Shown here: one piece after another, positions 24,590-33,563 of the stretch
Numbering within the stretch: the first letter of the stretch is position 1
How the letters are laid out: every line of letters starts with the position of its first letter
Source of the DNA: Bacillota bacterium
Lineage (GTDB): Bacteria; Bacillota; Clostridia; Acetivibrionales; DTU013
Reading direction: 5' to 3'
DNA: 64,000 nt
Assembly (NCBI GenBank): GCA_023433505.1
Contig: JAEZCO010000042.1
Coordinates: 1-64,000, forward strand
Notes under the pieces: model-generated
What the model was told of the DNA's origin: nothing
Database searches by the model: none
What the model saw: the letters and a program-made list of their open reading frames with translations, nothing else
Position numbers and translations under genes: made by a program

Positions 24590-25282
24590 TCATTCGACAA
24601 GGGAGTTCCTGTCCTGTTTCATATTTTTATATTCGGTAACAGCCGCAAATATGAAAAATGTCATTTCCACTCTTGAAAATGCACCTATGCTGATCAATTG
24701 CAATCCCTTAAAATTCGAACTAACCAGCTCTATAAGGACCACTGCCAGCAATAACCAGGCATACCACCTGGGATAAACGCTATTTTTCTTGAAAGTATAA
24801 ACAAACCAGAGAATATACCCTGTAAAAATAATAGCAAAATACACATAAAGCGGAACAATAAAACTGCCTGTCATGGCCTCTAAAACGGTAACAGCTGCTG
24901 TTTGTCCGCTAATTTCCAATACCGACTTATAGACAATCGGCATTATACATAGAATTGCATGGATAAAAAAATCTGAAAGCCCGCCGACTAACGTGACCGT
25001 AATAAATGCCCTGGCATACTTGGGGTGCGTGGTCTGCATCTGTTTGTAAATACATAGATATCCCGCAACAAAAAATGGTGTAATTATTGCCGCCAGGGTT
25101 AGCGAAGCCGTAAACCTTCCTGTCCCCATCACTGCCCACGCCGATTCCACAACTCCATATTTATCCAGCACCGTGCTGTTTTCAGGCAAATATTCCAGCA
25201 GATAGTCCGCCAGAGAATACAGCAGCCCGGCTACCGCAGCTAAGACTGCAAATATATAATTCCTCTTCTTGTTATAATTCAT
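24590..25282 (-). CDS. multi-pass membrane protein, unknown function
   Basis: 230 residues with about six to seven predicted membrane helices (near 10-28, 57-78, 91-113, 132-158, 172-190 and 196-215). I do not recognise the family with certainty. It overlaps the 3' end of the TetR gene upstream by 11 bases, so the two are co-transcribed and this is the likely regulated target. Such pairs often export or sense a small molecule, but the sequence has no transporter signature that I can identify. Confidence 0.7.
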   Translation of the reverse strand: MNYNKKRNYIFAVLAAVAGLLYSLADYLLEYLPENSTVLDKYGVVESAWAVMGTGRFTASLTLAAIITPFFVAGYLCIYKQMQTTHPKYARAFITVTLVGGLSDFFIHAILCIMPIVYKSVLEISGQTAAVTVLEAMTGSFIVPLYVYFAIIFTGYILWFVYTFKKNSVYPRWYAWLLLAVVLIELVSSNFKGLQLISIGAFSRVEMTFFIFAAVTEYKNMKQDRNSLVE

Positions 25283-25883
25283 CCTCTTTCTCTCCTTCCT
25301 TTAAAAAAATGTAATCACAAAGCTGTTGCTGCAGCAACAGGATGTTTTCCGCCAACGCATCCTGATGGAGCAGCTCCCGGTTCTCTACCGCAATTGCCAT
25401 TAGCTTCATAATGTTCGCTACCACATGATAATTGATATTCTTACGCTTTCCTATCACATAGTGAAAAATCGTATCAGCGATCCGGTCTTCCTTTTGCGGA
25501 TTGAGTGCCATTTCCTGCGGCAGCTTTTCCTTCAGCCACTTCTCATCCTCCTGGGTCATAAAGCTGATGATATTGTTGCTCCCTGACATTGAAAACTTTC
25601 GAAGCAGCTCTTCAAAGTTTTTTCTGTCAATACCGCCGTTTTCAGCAACAATATCATTGATGGAGCGGTAGATGTTCTCTTTGCTGAAGCGTATAACGCT
25701 TAATACAAAGCTTTCCTTCGATGAAAAAAAATGATAAAAGGTCCCTTTGCCAATTCCGGTCTTTTCTGCGACCTCGTCAATGGTCATCTTTTTGATGCCT
25801 TTTTCTTTAATGAGTTCTATACCGATTTCCAACAAGCGCGTTTTTATTTTTTCTCTCTTTTCTACCGTAAATATAGGTGACAC
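25272..25883 (-). CDS. TetR-family regulator
   Basis: 203 residues. The N-terminal helix-turn-helix is MTIDEVAEKTGIGKGTFYHF, a textbook TetR motif, followed by a helical ligand-binding domain. It begins with GTG at 25883, with GGTGAG a few bases upstream; a later internal ATG would remove the first helix. It is the first gene of a two-gene unit with a membrane protein. A long palindrome just upstream is its probable operator, so autoregulation is likely. Confidence 0.88.
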   Translation of the reverse strand: MSPIFTVEKREKIKTRLLEIGIELIKEKGIKKMTIDEVAEKTGIGKGTFYHFFSSKESFVLSVIRFSKENIYRSINDIVAENGGIDRKNFEELLRKFSMSGSNNIISFMTQEDEKWLKEKLPQEMALNPQKEDRIADTIFHYVIGKRKNINYHVVANIMKLMAIAVENRELLHQDALAENILLLQQQLCDYIFLKEGEKEDEL

Positions 25884-25900
25884 GATCTCACCGCCTTTTA

Positions 25901-25937
25901 ATTATATGACTATTTCTCATTGTTATAGTCATATAAT
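25901..25937. promoter_or_regulatory. palindromic operator upstream of tetR
   Basis: The perfect 13-base inverted repeat ATTATATGACTAT / ATAGTCATATAAT has an 11-base spacer (arms 25901-25913 and 25925-25937). The arm nearest the gene contains TATAAT on the minus strand, a likely -10 box, so binding would block transcription. The arrangement suits TetR autorepression. Confidence 0.78.
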
Positions 25938-25965
25938 AATTCTTATCCCCTGCTTTGTCAATATA

Positions 25966-26003
25966 AAACGCATCCATTTTTGATTTAAAATGAATGCGTT
26001 CAG
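25966..26003 (-). terminator. putative terminator after the CBM32-like gene
   Basis: AACGCATTCATTTT pairs with AAAATGGATGCGTT (one mismatch) around a short A/T loop. On the minus strand TTTTATATTG follows. It lies just after the stop codon at 26010 and separates this operon from the tetR control region. Confidence 0.65.
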
Positions 26004-26009
26004 CAAGTC

Positions 26010-26597
26010 TCAGTATACCTCCACTTCAGCCGCCTGGCCGCCTGTTGCCGCAGTGTTTGCGGTAAATACCAGCCGCAGGTACTGCAGCTTTGTCTCAGCA
26101 AACTTAATTGTCGTGGTATTCAGGTTTTCTTCAGGAATGAAGATGTAACCCGCAGAAGGGACGATCTCTGTAAATTTTTCCCCGTCGGTGCTGCCAAGGA
26201 CGGAAAAGGTCTGCGTCCTTTTTTCCCAGATGGCATCGGGATTAAGCTTGACCCTTACCGCTTTCACGCCGGCGACGGACCGCAGGTCCACCGTCAGGGT
26301 ATTGGGGTAGGCATCGGGCGCTCCCTCCCAATAGGTGGCCGCATCTCCGTCCGTCACGGTATCCGGCCTCTTGTCCTGGGTGAAATCGTTGGCTGTGGCT
26401 TCCATTTTTGACGCCAGGTTCTTCCCCAAGTCCTCCAGCTTTACCTCGACGACCTTTCGCTTATAGGTGTGAACCTTCCCCCGGATGGTGCTAAACTTTG
26501 TTTCGGCTTTAGCGCCGGTGTAAATTGCTGCCGCCCCCACCGCCAGGGCAATCAGCAGGATCAAGGACAGCAGTCCCACAGCTATTTTCGCCTTCAT
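26010..26597 (-). CDS. membrane-anchored discoidin (F5/8 type C, CBM32-like) protein
   Basis: 195 residues. One N-terminal membrane helix or uncleaved signal (about 5-27) is followed by a linker and a ~135-residue domain with ATYWEGAPDAYPNTLTVDL, VRVKLNPDAIWEKRTQTFSV and LQYLRLVFTAN, which matches the F5/8 type C carbohydrate-binding fold. It follows the GH28-like gene by 15 bases, and both have similar N-terminal anchors. It probably holds polysaccharide at the cell surface for that enzyme. Confidence 0.78.
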   Translation of the reverse strand: MKAKIAVGLLSLILLIALAVGAAAIYTGAKAETKFSTIRGKVHTYKRKVVEVKLEDLGKNLASKMEATANDFTQDKRPDTVTDGDAATYWEGAPDAYPNTLTVDLRSVAGVKAVRVKLNPDAIWEKRTQTFSVLGSTDGEKFTEIVPSAGYIFIPEENLNTTTIKFAETKLQYLRLVFTANTAATGGQAAEVEVY

Positions 26598-26612
26598 TCA
26601 AGCTCCCCCTCT

Positions 26613-28109
26613 CTATCTGCCGTCAAAGGTTATCCCCTTGGTAAAATCCATGATATAGAATTGTCCTGTTTTCGGGTCGGCAATTTCCTTGCCCAGGATT
26701 TTCAAATTGCTGATATGCACATTCTCCACCGTATGCCCTTCGTCATAGCCCTGGATGTGGGAATGGGGGGCATTGCCGCCAAGTACGGCCACATTGTTGA
26801 AAAATACGTCCCGTATATTTCCCCGCTCTTTGGATTGGGACCACTGGGAATCGGAAATCATGATGTCCACCAGGTAATCGGAACCCGCTCCGTCCCCCAT
26901 TCCCATTTGCGCGTCCTCTACCACAATGTTGTCGAAATGCACATTTCTGATCATGGCCTGATCGCCGTTATGTATGCTTAAAACCGCTTTATGAAAATTG
27001 TGCAGCACCGTTATATTCCGGAAGGTGATGTCCTCAATGATACCCGCGCGGGTTTCGTAGCCTATTTCACAGGATTGTGCCAGGTCGGTCCACAGGATCA
27101 TATCCTCAAAGGTTATCCTGCTGGAATCGCCTCCATAGCCCTTGACCACCAGATTGTCGTCCCAGCCCCTCACAAAGCAGCCGGAAACCTCCACATCCTT
27201 GCAGGACTGCAGACTGATGCCGTCTCCGTTGGATCTGGCGGTAATAATGTTCACATTGCTGATGTTGATATTTTCACAGGAGTTGATATTGAGAGCCCAT
27301 GCCGCAGGGTCCAGAATAGTGATGCCGTCAATGGAGCAGTTGGTGCAGTCTCCCAGGTCTATGGGGACAATATGGTCGTTCCAGCGGCTGTAGCCGCTTC
27401 CGTCAATGATCCCCCGCCCCGTTATTTTTACTCCATCCAGCCTGTTTGCTTTGATGAAGCCGTAAACGACGGCGCCTCCCGCGATGTAAACCGTCTGATT
27501 GCTTTGGACGTCAATCCTCCCCACGTTGTGTATCCCCGGCCCAAAGTAGAGGACGTTGGGATCACCTTCCCTGGGCGGTTCCTTCTCAAGTCCGTTGGCA
27601 AAGAGATGGACGGCCCGGTGCAGGTCATTATTGATTTCAATGGTCAGCTTGGCCGGCTTGCTGAGCTTGAAGGAAAGGGTGTCCCCTTTGATCTCGGGCT
27701 TTATGCCAAGGGCCAGGGGACGCACTGTCACCGACCGGATGGCAGTGTCCGGCGTGCGGATTTTCACCGTCACTGTACCGGAAAAGTCGAAATAGGCTAC
27801 CGGCGTCTTTTCAAGCTTTGGGTTCTGGGACCAGGACCGGTTGAAGTTGACAGCCGTGGCATAGGTAAATACGGGCTTGCTGTCGACGGTTATCACGCGG
27901 TCGCCGCCTGCAGGGCGTCCTTGTTCACCCGGGTCGTACAGCACTACCTCGGTGTCCGGCTTAATATTCCTGATAAGAAAGATATCCACCGGTATCATAA
28001 CGGCGCAAAGTACTGCCAGCAGGATAATGATGGCCGCATATCCCTTTTTTCTTCCCGTTTCCATTTTTGGGGCATTGACGCTGCTTTTAACGTTATTCAG
28101 TTTCTCCAT
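26613..28109 (-). CDS. GH28-like polygalacturonase-type hydrolase, membrane anchored
   Basis: 498 residues. A single helix near 25-46 anchors it. About 80 residues of beta structure precede a parallel beta-helix with repeated strands. The catalytic region has SNGDGISLQ (about 293-301) and GWDDNLVVKG (about 315-324), which carry the aspartates equivalent to the NTDG and DD motifs of GH28. The usual RIK motif is not evident; CEIGYETRAGIIEDITF stands at that place. ATG 28109 follows a G-rich site; the frame stays open upstream into a GH65 remnant. It is predicted to cleave galacturonan-like chains at the cell surface. Confidence 0.82.
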   Translation of the reverse strand: MEKLNNVKSSVNAPKMETGRKKGYAAIIILLAVLCAVMIPVDIFLIRNIKPDTEVVLYDPGEQGRPAGGDRVITVDSKPVFTYATAVNFNRSWSQNPKLEKTPVAYFDFSGTVTVKIRTPDTAIRSVTVRPLALGIKPEIKGDTLSFKLSKPAKLTIEINNDLHRAVHLFANGLEKEPPREGDPNVLYFGPGIHNVGRIDVQSNQTVYIAGGAVVYGFIKANRLDGVKITGRGIIDGSGYSRWNDHIVPIDLGDCTNCSIDGITILDPAAWALNINSCENINISNVNIITARSNGDGISLQSCKDVEVSGCFVRGWDDNLVVKGYGGDSSRITFEDMILWTDLAQSCEIGYETRAGIIEDITFRNITVLHNFHKAVLSIHNGDQAMIRNVHFDNIVVEDAQMGMGDGAGSDYLVDIMISDSQWSQSKERGNIRDVFFNNVAVLGGNAPHSHIQGYDEGHTVENVHISNLKILGKEIADPKTGQFYIMDFTKGITFDGR

Positions 28110-28202
28110 AGCAACCCGCCTTTCCTGACAAATTTCCCGGCATGGACCGGAGGACGGACCCACCGTCGATAAGCACTCCGGGGACGGGTATATCAGAGCA
28201 GC

Positions 28203-28340
28203 TCATACAGTCCTGCCGCCACCCTGTTCATTGCCGAGGGAGAATACGGATTCCGATACCCTGCCGTAATCGGGCTGGAAGCCCTCCTCCTCAATCTCCC
28301 ACGGATTGACCTTAAAGTACTTGTCGGCTAGCTTGCCCAT
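28203..28340 (-). pseudogene. 5' remnant of a GH65 phosphorylase gene
   Basis: ATG 28340, with GAGGAGAAGACC directly upstream, opens a frame of 45 codons: MGKLADKYFKVNPWEIEEEG, then FQPDYGRVSESVFSLGNEQ. This matches the start of kojibiose/maltose-phosphorylase-type GH65 enzymes, which run to roughly 750 residues. Similarity breaks after SLGNE, where intact enzymes continue YMGxRG, and a stop follows six codons later. Everything downstream is missing. A deletion appears to have joined the gene's first ~40 codons to the region just before the GH28-like gene. Confidence 0.75.
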
Positions 28341-28375
28341 GGTCTTCTCCTCAACAAAAAATCCTAACAAAAATC

Positions 28376-28422
28376 CTTAAAAAAGGAGACTGACATAAGA
28401 AATATTTGTCAGCCTCCTTTAT
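28376..28422 (-). terminator. rho-independent terminator after the second-locus SBP
   Basis: AAAGGAGGCTGACA pairs with TGTCAGTCTCCTTT around an A/T-rich loop, followed on the minus strand by TTTTTTAAGG. It lies about 27 bases beyond the stop of the 28449 gene. It should reduce read-through into the GH28-like and CBM32-like genes. Confidence 0.88.
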
Positions 28423-28448
28423 CACTTGCAGCCTTCTGTGCTGTATGC

Positions 28449-30002
28449 CTATTTTCCGTTGTCGGCCTTCCACTGGTCGATCTGCCTTTGCTTCTCATCC
28501 AGTATCTTCTGCATGCCGGCATCCTTCAATTTCTGTATGAATTTCGGAGCAGAGGTTGCAGGGTCTACGGCTCCGCAGTTGAGAGCGATGCCTATTTCCT
28601 GGTATACCGTGCCGCAGGCCGCTACCTCAGTCTTTACAGGCTCGGCGTCAAAGGCGAAGCCAAGGAGTTTGGAAGCGACGGCAGATTGGTTCAATGCCTT
28701 TACCTGCTCGTTCCTGTCCGCCGGATCGTCCCTGCCCAAAAAGCTCAGGAACCAGTCTCCGCCCAGTGACCAGGCTCCGCCGGCATGGACATAGGGTACG
28801 GTGTCTTCGGTCAAGTCGCCGGGCATGGCTACTTTTATAGGATTGGTGTTGGCGTCGAGGACGGTATAGTCTCTGTCCTTGATGCCGAAGGCCAGCAGGT
28901 TGTAAAGGTCGGAATCGGTGCTTACCGTGTCAAAGAACTGCATCGCCCTTTTCAGGTTGGGAGCGTTTTTCGAGAAGCACATCATGGCTCCGGTATCCGC
29001 ACCGGTGGTAATTACGCTCTGTCCGATGATATGGCGCTCGATGATCTGTCCCTTTGAGCCTATGTAAGTCTTCAGAGGCCCCATGGTTTCTACACGGCAA
29101 AGGCCTTTCCGCTGATTCCAGTAATCCGGCGCGCCCTTTGTAGCGCCATTCTTGTTTGTAAGGCCTTCCTGGGCCCACTTGTAGGCCAACTGCCAGTTTG
29201 CCATAAACTCGGGAGTTTCAAACTGATCAATGACCTTATCATCTCCCATCCTGACAACGCCGGGGATCAGATAATCGCCCAGATCGTCAAAGGTACCGTC
29301 CTTGAAATAGCTGGTGGATTGGAAGGTCATGGGGAATACGTCTGCAGGCAGCTTTTCCTTGGCTGCTTTTAAAACGGGCTCAAGGTCTGCGTAGGTTTTT
29401 ACATTATCAAAGCTGACTCCCGCCTGCTTTGCATACTCCGGGTCAAATTCCAGACCAAAGGCTGTGAAAGTTTCCTTGTTGGTGGGGATTCCGTAAATCT
29501 TGCCTTTTATTTTGGGGGCTTCCAGGAATGCCGGGTCCAGCACTGCGGAGAGCTTGGGAAGGTCCGTCTTGATCAGGTCGGTGATATCGGCAAAGGCTCC
29601 TTTGGCAACGTTTGTGCCATATCCCGTCCACGCACCCATAAAGCTGATGTCAAAGGGGTCGCCGGAAGCGATGATCATGGACATCTTGTTGGGATATTCA
29701 CCCCAGGGGAATACCTGGAGCTTCAGGGTGGTGTTCATGTCCGCCAGCCGTTTTGCAATCTCGTCCTGGACTTGAACTTTTCCGTCAGGGTAATCCTTGG
29801 TACCTACCATATACCATTTGACCTCATAGGGGTCCTGTGATACCTTGGGTGCAGTGGTTTCCGCCTGGGTAGCCGCCGCCGTAGCCACAGTTCCCGAGGT
29901 ATCTCCCCCAGTGCCGGCGGTGGCTCCGCAGCCCGTCAGCAAAGCTGTGAGGACAAAGGCAAACGCCAGCAGGATGCTTAAAATCTTTCCTGTCTTTTTC
30001 AT
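28449..30002 (-). CDS. extracellular sugar-binding lipoprotein (LplA type)
   Basis: 517 residues. A typical signal and lipobox LLTGCG (cysteine near residue 24) are followed by an Ala/Thr-rich linker and a large solute-binding domain with SMIIASGDPFDISFMGAW and RAMQFFDTVSTDSDLYNLLAFG. ATG 30002 is about 10 bases after GGAGGG; ATG 30008 is two codons upstream with a tight spacing. It follows the two permease genes and is the transporter's main binding protein. It shares the fold but little sequence with the SBP at 15263. Confidence 0.88.
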   Translation of the reverse strand: MKKTGKILSILLAFAFVLTALLTGCGATAGTGGDTSGTVATAAATQAETTAPKVSQDPYEVKWYMVGTKDYPDGKVQVQDEIAKRLADMNTTLKLQVFPWGEYPNKMSMIIASGDPFDISFMGAWTGYGTNVAKGAFADITDLIKTDLPKLSAVLDPAFLEAPKIKGKIYGIPTNKETFTAFGLEFDPEYAKQAGVSFDNVKTYADLEPVLKAAKEKLPADVFPMTFQSTSYFKDGTFDDLGDYLIPGVVRMGDDKVIDQFETPEFMANWQLAYKWAQEGLTNKNGATKGAPDYWNQRKGLCRVETMGPLKTYIGSKGQIIERHIIGQSVITTGADTGAMMCFSKNAPNLKRAMQFFDTVSTDSDLYNLLAFGIKDRDYTVLDANTNPIKVAMPGDLTEDTVPYVHAGGAWSLGGDWFLSFLGRDDPADRNEQVKALNQSAVASKLLGFAFDAEPVKTEVAACGTVYQEIGIALNCGAVDPATSAPKFIQKLKDAGMQKILDEKQRQIDQWKADNGK

Positions 30003-30053
30003 TGTCATATACCCTCCTTTAGATAATATTATACACTAACCAGTTTCCTGGGA

Positions 30054-30950
30054 TTAGCCTTTTATAGCTCCGATCACCATGCCTTTTACAAAAAATTTCG
30101 ACAAAAACGGGAACAGCAGTGCAAGGGGGCCTACCGTTATGACCGCCATGGCCATCCGGGCCGTCACGTCCGGGATGTTTCCGTTCAGCTTCCGGACGAT
30201 ATTGGGATTCTGGCTGAAGTTGGCAATCTGCTGGATCATGGTGTACAAAAGGTACTGCAGGTTCTTGATCCTGTCGTCGGTAATGAGCAGCAGGTTCCGG
30301 AACTGGTCGTTCCAGTAGGCTATGCCTGAAAGCAGGGCCACCGTCAGCAGGACCGGCCGGGAAAGCGGAAGAATGATGCTGTAAAAGATGCTGTAGGTGG
30401 ATGCGCCGTCAATTTCCGCCGAGGACACGATTTCATCGGGAATGTTCTGCGTCATGTAGCCCCGTATCAGCAATATATGGAAGCCCGCAATCATGTTGGG
30501 CACGATGAGGGCCAGCCAGGAATTTTTCAGGTTCACAAGCTGCGTATAGACAAGATACAGGGGCACCAACCCGCCGTTGAACAGCATCGTAAAATAAATA
30601 TAGAAGGAAATGCCGTTCCTGTATTTGAAGCTCTTCCGGGAAATGGGATATGCCAGCGCCGCCATGATGATAAGTCCGCACAAGGTTCCCAGCACCGTGG
30701 CCAGGATTGAGTAAAAATAGGCGGACAGCACCGCTTTCCCGTTCCCCAGGATAAAAGCGTAGGCGTTAAGGCTGTAATGCCTTGGCAGAATGTTCACGCC
30801 GGTTACCGTAATATCCTCCTCCGTGGACAGAGAACCCGCCAAAATCAGCAGCAGCGGACCTATGCAGCAAATAGAGTACAGGATGAATACTGCGTTTATT
30901 ATTAGTTGTGATGTCTTTAAGCCTGCGGATTTTGCCATGATGTCTGTCAT
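30054..30950 (-). CDS. sugar ABC transporter permease (LplC/YtcP type)
   Basis: 298 residues with six predicted membrane helices. SAEIDGASTYSIFYSIILPLSRP is the coupling loop (here SAEIDGASTYS then IFYSIILPLSRP), and the C-terminus KFFVKGMVIGAIKG is diagnostic of this permease group. It lies 62 bases after the LplB-type gene and 51 bases before the SBP gene. It forms a channel with the 31013 product; the ATPase must be encoded elsewhere. Confidence 0.92.
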   Translation of the reverse strand: MTDIMAKSAGLKTSQLIINAVFILYSICCIGPLLLILAGSLSTEEDITVTGVNILPRHYSLNAYAFILGNGKAVLSAYFYSILATVLGTLCGLIIMAALAYPISRKSFKYRNGISFYIYFTMLFNGGLVPLYLVYTQLVNLKNSWLALIVPNMIAGFHILLIRGYMTQNIPDEIVSSAEIDGASTYSIFYSIILPLSRPVLLTVALLSGIAYWNDQFRNLLLITDDRIKNLQYLLYTMIQQIANFSQNPNIVRKLNGNIPDVTARMAMAVITVGPLALLFPFLSKFFVKGMVIGAIKG

Positions 30951-31012
30951 CCTTCCTTAAAGAAAACTCGTTTTCGAGCCGAATTATTAATACATCCTAC
31001 ACTGTCTCTCTA

Positions 31013-31948
31013 TCAGAAGATGGCCTCATCTTTGCTGATTGCCTTAATGATGCTATTGGACACCAGAATGATGACAAAGCCTACGATGGACTGGTAAAAG
31101 CTTGCCGCTGCCGCCATTTCGATGTCTCCGGTCTGATGCAGCGACCGGAATACATAGGTGTCGATGACATTGGTCACATCGAACAGAGGCCCCGACTCCT
31201 GGGGCACGTTCCAGAAAAGTCCGAAATTTCCTACAAACAGTTGTCCCAGCGATATCATCACCATGTAAAATATGGTGGGCCGGAGCATGGGCAGGGTAAT
31301 GTCCAGAATCTGCCGCCCTTTGCCGGCCCCGTCTATTTTTGCCGATTCATATAATTCCGGGTTTATTCCTGTTAAAGTAGAATAGTATATAAGCGCACTG
31401 GTCCCCAGATACACCCACGTCTGCACCGCAACAATAATGAAAATCCAGTATATAGGCTCACTGTAGAATTGGATGGGGTCTTTCCTGCCCAGCGTCAGCA
31501 GTACCGTATTGACAAGCCCGGTATCCGATACAAAAGCGTATACGATAACGGCAATAACCACCCAGGATAAAAAATTTGGGATGATCATCACACTCTGGTA
31601 AAACCGGAAGAGCCTTTTGGAAACCAGCTCGTTCAGAGCGATTGCCGTCGCCACCGCCAGTATGAGCCCGATAATGATGAAGGCAAGGTTGAATAAAACA
31701 GTGTTTCTTGTAATGATCCACGCATAGCTGGTTTTCATGAAAAACTCAAAATTTTTGAACCCGATGAAGGGGCTGTGAATATAGGTGTCGACAAAATTTT
31801 TGCCGTAGGTGATTCTTTTAAAGGCAATCACCGTGCCCAGCATGGGAATATAGTTGTTTACCAGTAAAAAAAGCAGACCCGGCAGCATTAACACAAACAT
31901 GGCCTTACTTGTTTTAATCTCCTGCAAGAAACCTTTTTTTGACTTCAT
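31013..31948 (-). CDS. sugar ABC transporter permease (LplB/YteP type)
   Basis: 311 residues with six predicted helices and the loop ESAKIDGAGKGRQILDITLP that contacts the ATPase. The N-terminus has NNYIPMLGTVIAFKRITYG, usual for LplB-like permeases. It heads a permease-permease-SBP unit. In the gap to the next gene upstream, a TATAAT at about 32053-32058 (minus strand) lacks a good -35 box, which suits activation by the AraC-type regulator encoded at 35502. Confidence 0.91.
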   Translation of the reverse strand: MKSKKGFLQEIKTSKAMFVLMLPGLLFLLVNNYIPMLGTVIAFKRITYGKNFVDTYIHSPFIGFKNFEFFMKTSYAWIITRNTVLFNLAFIIIGLILAVATAIALNELVSKRLFRFYQSVMIIPNFLSWVVIAVIVYAFVSDTGLVNTVLLTLGRKDPIQFYSEPIYWIFIIVAVQTWVYLGTSALIYYSTLTGINPELYESAKIDGAGKGRQILDITLPMLRPTIFYMVMISLGQLFVGNFGLFWNVPQESGPLFDVTNVIDTYVFRSLHQTGDIEMAAAASFYQSIVGFVIILVSNSIIKAISKDEAIF

Positions 31949-32092
31949 CCGTCACACCCGCATTCGTCAGATTCTTCCGCCGGCGGCGCCTGTCCCGCGG
32001 CATTCCGTTGTGGGCGCCGGTCCTTACAAGAAATATGATACCCTATTTTCAAATTATAGGAAATAAAAGAATCTATGATGCGGTATAAAATT

Positions 32093-33529
32093 CTATCGCG
32101 TTTTCATGGGGTGCTGCCAATCGAATTCCGGATTCTTATACATATTGGAATCAACGGTGCCGCTATCCACAATGGAGTTGAACATGATATTGAGGTTTCC
32201 GGTCTCCTCCTCCAGGGCCTGTGCGATGCCGCTGCTGTTTTTTAGGGCTTCGTTGTATGCGTCGAACCGGACCCAGCTGTTGATGATGCGGGGCGGCACG
32301 GGGTAAACCTCATCGTTGCCGCAGGGCAGGAAAGCCTTCAATTTCTCTAACGCAGGTGTGTTCGTTGCCAAAATATTGTCCATGATGGGAAGGGCATATC
32401 CCTTTTCAAACATGTCCTTCAGATGGGTAGCGGAATAAAGATATTTCCACAGCGCTACGGACCCTTCCGGGTCTGAACCGGCTTTGTTGACGCAATAAAA
32501 GCCTCCCGGAAGAATGGAAATTTTCCCCTTCCCTTGGGCCTTTCCATCCATTGCAGGCGGCATGGCCACCGCCCAGTCGCATTTCCTCTGCAGTTGGCTG
32601 GCAAGCTTCTCAAGAGACCCCGGTGCGGCGGAATTTACATACATCATGCCTATATTCCCCATGGCGAACTGCTTTAGCGCCATGTCGCCCTTTAAGATCA
32701 TCTCTCCCGGGTAAAGGATCTCCTCCTCCTTCATCCTTACAAGGGCCTGGAACCATTTCCGGTAAACATCCAGATTATACTTTCCTTCTTTAAAATCATA
32801 ATAGAAAACCCCCTCCATGGTATATACGCTTTCCAGGAACTGCTTGAAGCAATCCCGCCCGTCGCCGGCGTTGATGGCAAAGCCGTATTTCATGTTCCCT
32901 TTTTCATTGTTTGAGATGGTCCGGGCATCGCTTTCCAGTTCCTCCAGCGTCAGGGGCGGAAGGTCGGGATCGAGGCCCGCCGCTTTGAAAAGGTCCCGGT
33001 TGTAGACCAGCCTTACTGTTGTCAGGCTCGAAGGCAGAGTAAAAAGCCCGCTTTCGGTATGCAGGCTGTCCGCGTAACCGGCAACCCATGAGGGAAACCG
33101 GTCAAGGAATTCCTTGTCACAATATTTTTTAAGATTGAAAAGCCATTCCTTAGTGATATAGCTGTCAATCCAATCGCTCTCCAGCTCGAATACATCCGGC
33201 CCCTGTCCCGAGGTGAACAGCATATTCAGGGTCTCGTCATACCTGTCGGAGGGTATTTTTAGTATCCGGACGGACACCGGAGCTTTCTCTTCCTTATTAA
33301 ACTCCAGCACTGAATTCTCCAGAACCTCCCCCATCTCGCCGCCGTGATAGGAAAAGGTTATGGCAGTCTTTCCGGGAGCTGCGACAGTACTCTGGCTTTG
33401 GGTCTCCCCGGTACCCTGAGGGTTTTGGCCTTTTTCCGCAGAGCATCCTGCGGTCATAAAAAACGCCAGGAATAAAACGGCGCACCGCAGTATCAAAGAT
33501 TTTGAACGGCTACCTACCATCGTGGCCAT
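32093..33529 (-). CDS. second extracellular solute-binding lipoprotein
   Basis: About 478 residues with a lipoprotein signal ending FMTAGC and a family-1 solute-binding domain (DVFELESDWIDSYI, LVYNRDLFKAAGLDPDLPP, ALWKYLYSATHLKDMFEKGY). It lies between the kinase/regulator pair, which diverges from it, and the permease genes. It is distinct from the SBP at 28449. Its place next to the kinase suggests either a second substrate for the same permeases or a sensor partner that presents sugar to the kinase. ATG 33529 is chosen, but the Shine-Dalgarno spacing is loose and ATG 33520 is possible. Confidence 0.82.
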   Translation of the reverse strand: MATMVGSRSKSLILRCAVLFLAFFMTAGCSAEKGQNPQGTGETQSQSTVAAPGKTAITFSYHGGEMGEVLENSVLEFNKEEKAPVSVRILKIPSDRYDETLNMLFTSGQGPDVFELESDWIDSYITKEWLFNLKKYCDKEFLDRFPSWVAGYADSLHTESGLFTLPSSLTTVRLVYNRDLFKAAGLDPDLPPLTLEELESDARTISNNEKGNMKYGFAINAGDGRDCFKQFLESVYTMEGVFYYDFKEGKYNLDVYRKWFQALVRMKEEEILYPGEMILKGDMALKQFAMGNIGMMYVNSAAPGSLEKLASQLQRKCDWAVAMPPAMDGKAQGKGKISILPGGFYCVNKAGSDPEGSVALWKYLYSATHLKDMFEKGYALPIMDNILATNTPALEKLKAFLPCGNDEVYPVPPRIINSWVRFDAYNEALKNSSGIAQALEEETGNLNIMFNSIVDSGTVDSNMYKNPEFDWQHPMKTR

Positions 33530-33563
33530 GTTTGCTTTGCTCTCCCCCCGGGTTCCATTTTTA

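Noticed and set aside
26991..28172. 393-codon frame opposite the GH28-like gene
   Set aside because: Antisense to a gene with clear domain motifs and a good start; its product has no recognisable features.
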